Assembly: GCA_900317905.1 (NCBI GenBank)
Contig: ONIN01000010.1
Location: 1-59,845 of the forward strand
DNA: 59,845 nucleotides
Direction of reading: 5' to 3'
Origin: an uncultured Eubacteriales bacterium
GTDB taxonomy: Bacteria; Bacillota; Clostridia; Oscillospirales; Oscillospiraceae
Notes under the pieces: generated by a model
The model's input: only the letters and a program-made list of their open reading frames with translations
The model's database searches: none
What the model was told of the DNA's origin: nothing
In this document: positions 41,281 through 47,367 of the stretch, piece after piece
Layout: every line of letters begins with the position of its first letter
How positions within the stretch are numbered: the first letter of the stretch is position 1
Position numbers and translations under genes: made by a program

Positions 41281-41591
41281 AGGTTCCTCCTTTGTTGAAT
41301 GGATCGTGGATAGTGAAGTCGAAGATTCAATTGGAGTTTATCTGCCTGACCCAAAGAGTGTCATTGCGAACCAGTGACCGACGTCACTGGTGTGGCAATC
41401 CGTTCTCTTGCAGTACAGACTGTTTATTTAAAACAATGTTGGGCGAATCCGTTTGTTCTCAACGTTCTGCTAGCTTCTAGTCCACCGCCGGGGGATGCGG
41501 ATTGCCACACCAGTCTGCGGACTGGTTCGCAATGACAATTTTTTCACTCTGTTCGATAAACTACCATTTTACTGAACCCACTTCCTCCACT
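41281..41591. other. Intergenic gap in the phage operon holding two inverted repeats B
   Basis: Repeat B copies at 41359-41403 and, inverted, 41499-41537, with 95 bases between them. Together they could form one long stem in the operon mRNA. No gene was seen in the gap. Confidence 0.75.
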
Positions 41592-43043
41592 CTATTCATA
41601 CACATCGTACATACCGGGGTCGCTGAAGGCCTCGGCGGCCTCGTCTCTCTGCGGCGTCGGCGCCTCGCCGCAGGCATGGAGCAGGTAGCTCAGGGCCTGG
41701 GTGGAGCTGTCCACCATGTCGTCGTGGGCGGCCGCGGGGAAGGCCGTCCACTGGTCGATATACGCCGCGAGATTCTCCATCCGCTCCGGCAGCCAGACGT
41801 GCCCCGACTCGATGGCGGCACTGACGGCCTGAACCCTCGCCACCTTGCCGCCGCGAGGGTTCACGGGGATGCAGAACAGTTCCCGCTGCAGCACCTCGAT
41901 GATGGCGGGGCCGTTGGCCTTGTCCTCGATGAGCACCCGGTCGGCGGCGGGAAATCTCGCCTTCACGCTTCGGATGGCTCTGAGCGTTTCACTGAACCCC
42001 ATCTGCCGGTTGAGACAGTAGCGCAGGTAATAATTCGCCCCCACTTTGGCCCAGACCGTGATGGCCACGAAGTCGCTGGTGCTGAGACCCTTGAAGGCCG
42101 CGTCCACGCTGATGAGCTGCGTGCCGGAAAAATGAATCTCCTTCGGGTCGTAAAACCGCCACCAGCTGCGTTTGATGAGGCTCCCCTCCTCCGCTCGCGG
42201 GGCACACTGATACAAGGCCGTCCAGGCCCGCGCGCCGCCGAGGGGATCGGAGAGGTAGCCCCGTTTGAAGTCCCGCAGCCAGCGGTTGTCCTTCCCCAGC
42301 TCCGGGCAGAGGGCGTCCCCCGGCCTGCGTCCCATGGGATCGTTTTCCTCCGCCTCCACCGGGAGCCTGAGAAGCTGAGCGTTGGGTTCCGATTTCAGGA
42401 TCCGGGCCGCCAGATCGTCCTCGTGCCAGGGGGTCAGGATCACGATGACCTTGGCCCCGGCGGCCAGGCGGGATTTGATGCTGTTCTGCCACTCCTCCCA
42501 GAGCTTATTGCGCCAGACCTCGCTGTCGGCCTCCTCCCGGCTTTTGATGGGGTCGTCGATGACGATGAGCTCCGCAGGGTTTCCGGTGATGCCGCTCCGG
42601 ATGCCGCGGCTGATGAGACCGCCCCGGTGGTCCGCCAGCTCCAGGGTGTTGGCGCGATTCACCCTGCCAACTTGAATCTGAAACAGGCGGTCGCCGAAGC
42701 GCTCCACCTTCTCCCGGTTCCGTCTTAAAAAACGCTCCGCCAGCTCGTCGTTGTAGGCCGCCAGGATCACCCGGTGCTCCGGATGCTTCCCCAGCCACCA
42801 GCTTGGCAAACTCTCGGTAATGGTCATGCTCTTGCCGTGCTGGGGCGGGGTCTGGAGCACCAGGATGTCGTAGGCGCGGCCGGTTTCCGATTCCAGAAAA
42901 GCCTGCACCCGGTCGGCCAGGAAGCGGCTCAGCTTCGTCCGCCGCCAGCTTTTCCCATGGGTATAGGCCAGATAATCCCGGAAGTGCCGCCGCGCCAGTT
43001 CCCTTCTGGCCAGCTCCCGCAGGGCCCGCTTCGACCGGCTCAC
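41592..43043 (-). CDS. Terminase large subunit
   Basis: 483 residues from a GTG that overlaps the small-subunit stop (GTGA). The ATPase domain has Walker-A-like TPPQHGKS (65-72), adenine-binding Arg/Gln residues upstream, and Walker B ELIVIDDP (158-165) with TPWHEDD as the coupling motif. The RNase-H-like nuclease domain has ISVDAAFKG, LIEDKANGP and a C-terminal HDDMVDS. It cuts and pumps DNA into the prohead. All catalytic motifs look intact. Confidence 0.95.
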   Translation of the reverse strand: MSRSKRALRELARRELARRHFRDYLAYTHGKSWRRTKLSRFLADRVQAFLESETGRAYDILVLQTPPQHGKSMTITESLPSWWLGKHPEHRVILAAYNDELAERFLRRNREKVERFGDRLFQIQVGRVNRANTLELADHRGGLISRGIRSGITGNPAELIVIDDPIKSREEADSEVWRNKLWEEWQNSIKSRLAAGAKVIVILTPWHEDDLAARILKSEPNAQLLRLPVEAEENDPMGRRPGDALCPELGKDNRWLRDFKRGYLSDPLGGARAWTALYQCAPRAEEGSLIKRSWWRFYDPKEIHFSGTQLISVDAAFKGLSTSDFVAITVWAKVGANYYLRYCLNRQMGFSETLRAIRSVKARFPAADRVLIEDKANGPAIIEVLQRELFCIPVNPRGGKVARVQAVSAAIESGHVWLPERMENLAAYIDQWTAFPAAAHDDMVDSSTQALSYLLHACGEAPTPQRDEAAEAFSDPGMYDVYE

Positions 43044-43333
43044 GGTTCCGGCTCCCGCGCGAGGGCGGCGAGCTCCGCGTCCGAAAGATCCGACAGATCC
43101 TCCGCCGCACCGTCCTCCCGCTGCTCCGGCTCCAGGGCCGCGTCCCGGACATATTTCGCCGCCGCGGTGTCGCCCTTCAATGCCTTGAGATACTGCCCCA
43201 GCAGCAGCGCGTCCGCCCCGGTGGGGGCATCCAGGCCCATGCTTTTCAGCATCTCGGCGGACTCGTCCTCCTCCGGCAGGGTCAGGGCGTGGTTCAGCAG
43301 CGCATTTGCCGCGTCACGGAGTGTGGCCGCCAA
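43040..43333 (-). CDS. Small protein before TerL, likely terminase small subunit; TTG start
   Basis: 97 residues. The start is a TTG at 43333 with an ideal AGGAGG seven bases upstream; no in-frame ATG or GTG with a site exists. The gene overlaps the Cys-rich gene before it by 20 bases and ends in the GTGA junction with the large subunit. Mostly helical with an acidic C-terminus (AAEDLSDLSDAELAALARE). No helix-turn-helix is obvious, so the small-terminase call rests on position and size. Confidence 0.65.
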   Translation of the reverse strand: MAATLRDAANALLNHALTLPEEDESAEMLKSMGLDAPTGADALLLGQYLKALKGDTAAAKYVRDAALEPEQREDGAAEDLSDLSDAELAALAREPEP

Positions 43334-43535
43334 CGGGCTCCCTCCTGGTGCAGCCGGCGCCGAAGGGACACCCCCGCATATGTCCCTCGTCCAGCAGATA
43401 GTGGCAGATGTTCCCCGGTCTCCGGTTGCTGTCGCAGTGGTCGTAGATGGGGCGGTAATATTTGCAGCCCAGGCACCAGGGCTCGTCCGGCCAGTCAAAA
43501 AAGCGTTCCCTCTGGTATGTTCTCTTCTTTCGCAT
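43314..43535 (-). CDS. Cys-rich phage protein, unknown (73 aa)
   Basis: Starts at the ATG with AGGAGG seven bases before it; an ATG two codons earlier is too close to that site. Two Cys/His clusters (EPWCLGCKYY, HCDS..NICHY..CPFGAGC) suggest zinc binding. Basic N-terminus (RKKRTYQRERF). It lies in the operon lead just before the terminase genes, where HNH or zinc-finger proteins are common, but no HNH motif is visible. Confidence 0.65.
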   Translation of the reverse strand: MRKKRTYQRERFFDWPDEPWCLGCKYYRPIYDHCDSNRRPGNICHYLLDEGHMRGCPFGAGCTRREPVGGHTP

Positions 43536-43560
43536 GTGCATGCCTCCTGTCTGCCGGGTC

Positions 43561-43737
43561 TCAGACACGCTCCACCGTGTCGCCCACCCAGCGCTTCCAG
43601 CGCCGCAGCGCCGCCTCCATGCAGTCCGGGCACAGCCGCTCACCCGTGGGAAATTCGAAGTAATCATCCCCTCGCCGCAGCCGATCCCCGCAGTATTCGC
43701 ATTTCTGCATGGTTTCTTCGATTCCGTTGTCCCGCAT
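43561..43737 (-). CDS. Zinc-ribbon phage protein (58 aa)
   Basis: First gene of the leftward phage operon. ATG after AAGGAGTG. It has MQKCEYCGDRL followed by ERLCPDCMEAALRR, a two-CxxC zinc ribbon, and ends with RWKRWVGDTVERV. Likely a small DNA-binding or structural zinc protein. It is short but well supported by site, spacing and composition. Confidence 0.7.
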   Translation of the reverse strand: MRDNGIEETMQKCEYCGDRLRRGDDYFEFPTGERLCPDCMEAALRRWKRWVGDTVERV

Positions 43738-43758
43738 GTCACACTCCTTGTCAGTTTT

Positions 43759-43812
43759 CTCGCGTTACCGCGAGGTTGTGTGCATTATAATACCCGCAAT
43801 TTCGCAAGTCAA
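43759..43812 (-). promoter_or_regulatory. Main phage-operon promoter with operator CTCGCG-TTAC-CGCGAG
   Basis: On the minus strand TTGACT (43807-43812), 17 bases, TATAAT (43784-43789). A perfect 6-bp operator dyad (43759-43774) sits just after the start of transcription. CGCAATTTCGCAAG (43796-43808 area) overlaps the promoter as a direct CGCAA pair. Confidence 0.8.
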
Positions 43813-43866
43813 GAGGATTTTTGCGTTTTTGCGAGTATAGAACTAAAATTTGTGCAAGTTGACGGC

Positions 43867-43895
43867 TTGCATTCCCGCGAGATGCATGGTATAGT
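43867..43895 (+). promoter_or_regulatory. Promoter of the phage repressor
   Basis: TTGCAT, 17 bases, TATAGT, then 23 bases to the repressor start. A CCCGCGAG half-site lies in the spacer, and a TTGCG-TTT-TTGCGAG pair lies about 40 bases upstream, matching the operator sites of the opposite promoter. Confidence 0.7.
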
Positions 43896-43918
43896 GATCC
43901 CGAGGAAGGTGAACCGTC

Positions 43919-44266
43919 ATGACCATTGGCGAACGGATCAAGCAGCGAAGAAAGGCCCTCGGCATCAGCGCCGAAGAGCTGGCTGCTGAGCTGGGCAAGA
44001 GCCCGGCGACCATTTATCGGTACGAGAAGGGTGAGATCGAGAAGCTGCCCGGGGATCTGCTGGAGCCCATGGCGGCCATGCTGCACACCAGCCCCGGCTG
44101 GCTCATGGGCTGGGAGCAGGAACAAACCGACGCCCCGCCCCGTCCAATTACCGATACGGAACTGAAGTTTGCCCTCTGGGGCGACGCGGAGAACGTGGAT
44201 GACGACGATCTCGCGGCGGTTCGGCAGTACGCCGAATTCTTAAAGGAGAAAAAGCGAAGAAAATGA
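43919..44266 (+). CDS. XRE-family phage repressor (cI-like, 115 aa)
   Basis: Helix-turn-helix in residues 5-60 (KALGISAEELAAELGKSPAT, IYRYEKGEI) with an acidic C-terminal part. The ATG follows GAGGAAGGTG. It is divergent from the structural operon and overlaps the ImmA-like gene by 4 bases. The pair forms the usual repressor/antirepressor-protease switch, with CGCAA/CTCGCG operators between the promoters. Confidence 0.88.
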   Translation: MTIGERIKQRRKALGISAEELAAELGKSPATIYRYEKGEIEKLPGDLLEPMAAMLHTSPGWLMGWEQEQTDAPPRPITDTELKFALWGDAENVDDDDLAAVRQYAEFLKEKKRRK

Positions 44267-44688
44267 CCCTGCTGGAGCTGTACAATCTGGCTGAAAAACA
44301 AAATATCGAGGTGGATTCCTTCCCGCTCGGCGCGCGCGAGGCACTGTGTGTCCAGGACGCGGCGGGCCAATGCTACATCGCCATCGACCCCCATCAGCTC
44401 ACCGGCACCGCCGACGAAAAGACCAAGCTGGGACATGAGCTGGGCCACTGCATGACCGGCGCGTTTTATAACACCCAGAGCAGCGCCGACACGCGCCGCC
44501 AGCAGGAAAACCGCGCCGAGAAGTGGGAGATCCGGAACCTGATCTCCGAGAAAGCGCTGCAGGAGGCTGTCGCCGCCGGAAAGACCGAGCTTTGGGAGCT
44601 GGCGGAGTACTTCGAGGTCACCGAGGAGCTCATGAAAAAGGCCATCTGCCTGTATCAGAGAGGCAATCTGGCCATCGAGATGTATTGA
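44263..44688 (+). CDS. ImmA/IrrE-family metallopeptidase
   Basis: 141 residues with the zinc motif GHELGHC (H58-E59-x-x-H62). In ICEBs1 and related elements ImmA cleaves the XRE repressor to allow induction. Its overlap with the repressor gene supports that role here. The C-terminal half is helical and ends ERGNLAIEMY-like (LYQRGNLAIEMY). Confidence 0.9.
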   Translation: MTLLELYNLAEKQNIEVDSFPLGAREALCVQDAAGQCYIAIDPHQLTGTADEKTKLGHELGHCMTGAFYNTQSSADTRRQQENRAEKWEIRNLISEKALQEAVAAGKTELWELAEYFEVTEELMKKAICLYQRGNLAIEMY

Positions 44689-44695
44689 AATAAGT

Positions 44696-44745
44696 TTACA
44701 TAATATTATAAAAACAGCACAGGGAAAACACCTGTGCTGTTTTTT
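44696..44745 (+). terminator. Terminator after immA, preceded by an AT-rich motif
   Basis: ACAGCACAGG and CCTGTGCTGT (44714-44740) form a perfect stem followed by TTTTT. The 15-mer TTTACATAATATTAT directly before it recurs inverted at 27826-27843. Confidence 0.88.
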
Positions 44746-44781
44746 ATAACTCGAGCGTTTATCGGGGTGTTGGATAGAAAC

Positions 44782-44929
44782 TGTAGGGGCTGGCGTCCTC
44801 GACAGCCCGCGCAGGACGCAGCGAAAAAACGTATTGATTTCGGGCGGATCCGTACCCATTCCCAATTCGCCGTGGTTCCATTGTCATCCAACGCATACCG
44901 CCGGGACGTCGAAGACGCCGTCCCCTACA
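44782..44929. repeat. MITE-like element with 21-bp terminal inverted repeats
   Basis: The left end TGTAGGGGCTGGCGTCCTCG and the complement of the right end TGTAGGGGACGGCGTCTTCG match at 17 of 20 positions. The 148-base insert has no gene and is flanked by AAC on both sides, a possible 3-base target duplication. Preceded by ATCGGGGTGTTGGAT, which recurs with one change at 59731. Confidence 0.65.
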
Positions 44930-44991
44930 AACTATTATTCTATCGTTGTTTAATTTATTAACATAAATTAATTATCGTTAACTGCCATCTG

Positions 44992-45028
44992 AAAAAATCA
45001 CACCCGCCGGGAGTTCAGCGGATGTGAT
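44992..45028 (-). terminator. Terminator of the prolyl-tRNA deacylase gene
   Basis: On the minus strand ATCACATCCGC pairs with GCGGGTGTGAT, followed by TTTTTT. Confidence 0.75.
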
Positions 45029-45032
45029 GCAT

Positions 45033-45590
45033 TTATTCGGTTCCCACCAATTTCACGGGGGTGAGATCGTGGTGGACGGCCTCCAGATATTTGCCGAAGG
45101 CGTCGGCGGTGCGGAGCTTCAGGCTGGAGGTGTTGATGCAGGGATGGCAGCCGAGATACTCGTCCTTCAGCACATCCTCGTCCACCAGCAGCCGCACCCG
45201 GTTGTCCTTGTCGTTCATGAGGCCCATGAGGCTGGAGGAGCCGGGGGTGCAGTCCAGCAGCTCCACCATCTCCTCCCCGGTGCCGAAGCTGAGTCTGGAG
45301 CTCCCGATCTGGCTGGAGAGTTCCTTGGTCTTGAAGGGTTTGTCCCCGGGCATCAGCAGCAGGTAGAAGGCGGTGTGCTGCCGGTTGGTGAGAAACAGGT
45401 TCTTGCACACCATGGCTCCCAGTACCGCGTCGATCTGGCGGCAGGCCTCCATGGTGTTGGCCTCGGCGTCCGGGTGGTCGGTGCGCCAGTATTCGATGCC
45501 CAGCGCGTCCAGAAAGTCGTAGACGCGGATCTCCTTTTCCAGCCGCCCGTCGTTGGTCTCGGGCCGCCCGTGAAACAGTTCAAATTCCAT
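45033..45590 (-). CDS. Prolyl-tRNA deacylase (YbaK/PrdX family)
   Basis: 185 residues, the length of stand-alone ProX/PrdX proteins. It contains the YbaK-domain positions YWRTDHPDAE, AMVCKNLFLTNRQ with the conserved Lys, LSFGTGEEMVELL and the GSSSLMGLMND loop. It hydrolyses alanine (or another small amino acid) wrongly attached to tRNA-Pro, so it helps translation accuracy. Single gene with its own terminator. Confidence 0.9.
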   Translation of the reverse strand: MEFELFHGRPETNDGRLEKEIRVYDFLDALGIEYWRTDHPDAEANTMEACRQIDAVLGAMVCKNLFLTNRQHTAFYLLLMPGDKPFKTKELSSQIGSSRLSFGTGEEMVELLDCTPGSSSLMGLMNDKDNRVRLLVDEDVLKDEYLGCHPCINTSSLKLRTADAFGKYLEAVHHDLTPVKLVGTE

Positions 45591-45619
45591 GTGGTACTCT
45601 CCTTGTGGTATTCGTAAAA

Positions 45620-46762
45620 TTAGTCGTATCGGTAATAGAGTTCTTCTTTGCTGAGGCCGTTTTGCTTGCCGCCCCGTGGCCAGCCCAGATTGGCGGCGGT
45701 GACGTAGGCGATCCTTGGGAAGGCGAAGGGCTCGGCGTAAATGTCCTCAGTTGCCGCGTCGGCGTCGATGGCAGCCGCCAGTCGTTTCGCGCCCAGAGCG
45801 ATGTGCCGGCCGGGGCCGGTCTCAAAGGGGATGGAGCCGATGCGGTCGTACATCTCCCCCGCCCCGATGGCGAGGCCGCCGCTGTACACCGCCCCGGTTC
45901 GCTTACACCAGAGCCGCAGGGTGTTGAAGAGGTTTCGAAGCTGTCGGCTTTCGTAAAGTCCCATGTTGGTCACGGCGTAGATCCGCTTCCCCGCCATGCC
46001 GCCGGCGGCCTCCAATGCCTCCAGAAGCCGCAAAAGCTGGGACGGCGGGCCGTCCACATAGAGCCCGGCGCCGAGGACGATCTGCTCCGCGCCCAGCAGC
46101 TTCGGGATCAGCTGCTCCGGCGCGCGCAGGTGCTGCGCCAGCTCCAGAGTCTCAAAGGGCGTTTTCAGATCCGCAGCCAGCTTCTCCAGGAACATGGCGG
46201 AGTTGGCCTTCTTCCCCCGGCTGCTGCAGTTGAGCAGGACCGTGCGGGCGGATGCTGCCGGCTCCAACGCGGCAGGCTCATCCGGCGCAAAGTCGAAATT
46301 CTCGAAGGTGACCGCCTTCACCCGGCTGCGCATATTGCGGCAGACCGCGGCGGCATATTCCTCCGCCTGAGCCCGCTCCGCCGGGGTGCTCGGCCCGTAA
46401 AACCGGAAGGAGACAGGCTTTTCCTCCTCATATCTGCGCTGGTGGTGCATCTCTCCGTGGGCGATCTCGAAGAAGGGCAGCACGTAGCCGATGCAGCGGT
46501 CAATGACGTTCTTCGCCGCACCGCTGAGACAGCCGTAGCGCAGGCGGCTGAGGAACACGATCTCCTCCGCTTGGTGGAGCTTCACCGGGGAGTCCTCATA
46601 GCCGTCCTTCACCACGCAGCGGCCCGGGGTCTTGACCCAGCAGCCGAAGCAGCCCACGCAGGGGCGGATGTCCCCCTGGGCAGCGATGATCTCCCAGCCC
46701 TCGTATTCCGGCGCGAAGTTCGAGAATGCCGCTTCCGGCAGATCGTGGATCAAAAGCTTCAT
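45620..46762 (-). CDS. Double flavodoxin-fold protein (tandem FMN-reductase-like domains)
   Basis: 380 residues from the ATG after AAAGGAG. Residues 1-150 resemble an NADPH-dependent FMN reductase with a Cys motif PCVGCFGCWVKTPGRC. Residues 190-380 form a second flavodoxin-like domain starting VLLNCSSRGKKANSAMFLEK and including AGLYVDGPPSQ. The Cys-rich site is missing from the second. Function unknown; a redox or iron-sulfur-linked reductase is likely. It lies 29 bases upstream of the tRNA deacylase. Confidence 0.75.
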   Translation of the reverse strand: MKLLIHDLPEAAFSNFAPEYEGWEIIAAQGDIRPCVGCFGCWVKTPGRCVVKDGYEDSPVKLHQAEEIVFLSRLRYGCLSGAAKNVIDRCIGYVLPFFEIAHGEMHHQRRYEEEKPVSFRFYGPSTPAERAQAEEYAAAVCRNMRSRVKAVTFENFDFAPDEPAALEPAASARTVLLNCSSRGKKANSAMFLEKLAADLKTPFETLELAQHLRAPEQLIPKLLGAEQIVLGAGLYVDGPPSQLLRLLEALEAAGGMAGKRIYAVTNMGLYESRQLRNLFNTLRLWCKRTGAVYSGGLAIGAGEMYDRIGSIPFETGPGRHIALGAKRLAAAIDADAATEDIYAEPFAFPRIAYVTAANLGWPRGGKQNGLSKEELYYRYD

Positions 46763-46842
46763 GGCGCGCTCCTTTCCCGGCAAAAATCCGTCGTGCATCC
46801 AGTTTAACACATTCTGCCCCCGGTCACAAGTGGATGTTTTAT

Positions 46843-46870
46843 TTACGATAATATAATTATGTTAATTTAT
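46843..46870. repeat. AT-rich motif related to 44958-44980, inverted
   Basis: The complement contains TTAACATAATTATATTATCGT; 44959 onward reads TTAACATAAATTAATTATCG. Both lie beyond a gene's terminator. No function is evident. Confidence 0.35.
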
Positions 46871-46877
46871 AGGTCAT

Positions 46878-46909
46878 AAAAATACCCGGCCGGGCGGCCG
46901 GGTATTTTT
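46878..46909 (-). terminator. Terminator of the aconitase X operon
   Basis: AAAATACCCGGCC and GGCCGGGTATTTTT form a perfect long stem. Works for the leftward operon and has T residues on both sides. Confidence 0.9.
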
Positions 46910-46921
46910 ATCCATCAAATC

Positions 46922-47365
46922 TTACCGGTGTACGGTCACGGTGCCGTCCTCGGAGACGGTGATGGTGTCGCCGGTCTGGACGTATTCCAGGAATTCATCC
47001 CCCAGTTGATCGACCACCGGCATTTTTACGTCCGTCCACACGGCGCCCAGCACCGCGCCGCTGGCAGCCAGCGGGTCGATGTGCATGGAAAACAGCATGC
47101 AGGCCGGCTGCATATTCTTGCTGAAGGCGCCGTAGAGCACCATGCCGCCGGTGGTGGAGCCGATGGTCTGGGGCAGGCAGAGGGCCTTGCCCAGCATGGG
47201 TTTTTTATAGAGATCCGGGTTGTTCTGGTCGCCGCACTTGACCTCCTTGTCCCCGAACTGCAGGGCGGACTGGTAGCTGGCCAGGGTGTTGAAGCCCACA
47301 TGGCTCACCAAAGCCTCGGCCTCGCAGGCTCCGGCGACGACGACGCGTCCTTTGAATTGTCTCAT
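46922..47365 (-). CDS. Aconitase X small (swivel, DUF126) subunit
   Basis: 147 residues from the ATG, 2 bases after the large-subunit stop. It is a swivel domain with FKGRVVVAGACEAEALV, a CGDQNNPDLYKK loop, LCLPQTIGSTTGG and a Thr/Val-rich C-terminus. In AcnX enzymes this unit closes over the iron-sulfur active site. The two-gene form is known for archaeal phosphomevalonate dehydratase and some bacterial cis-3-hydroxy-L-proline dehydratases. Confidence 0.85.
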   Translation of the reverse strand: MRQFKGRVVVAGACEAEALVSHVGFNTLASYQSALQFGDKEVKCGDQNNPDLYKKPMLGKALCLPQTIGSTTGGMVLYGAFSKNMQPACMLFSMHIDPLAASGAVLGAVWTDVKMPVVDQLGDEFLEYVQTGDTITVSEDGTVTVHR

Positions 47366-47367
47366 GT

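Larger units (their letters stand above)
28578..44688. mobile_element. Compact podovirus-type prophage or domesticated particle cluster (about 16 kb)
   Basis: A leftward structural and lysis operon (terminase, portal, scaffold, capsid, connector, tail or stabilisation protein, fibres, amidase, holin) lies behind one strong promoter, with a divergent XRE repressor and ImmA-type protease at its right end. There is no tape measure, tail tube or sheath, so a short-tailed particle is inferred. There is also no integrase, replication, recombination or methylase gene. Edges are set by gene content; no direct repeats were found at them. Confidence 0.8.

Noticed and set aside
39228-41282. Open frame of 684 codons opposite the portal gene
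   Set aside because: Antisense shadow of portal; no ribosome site or domain.
27820-44712. The 15-mer TTTACATAATATTAT as phage attachment sites
   Set aside because: The two copies are inverted, not direct, and one is separated from the phage genes by rbr; similar AT-rich strings occur elsewhere in the window.
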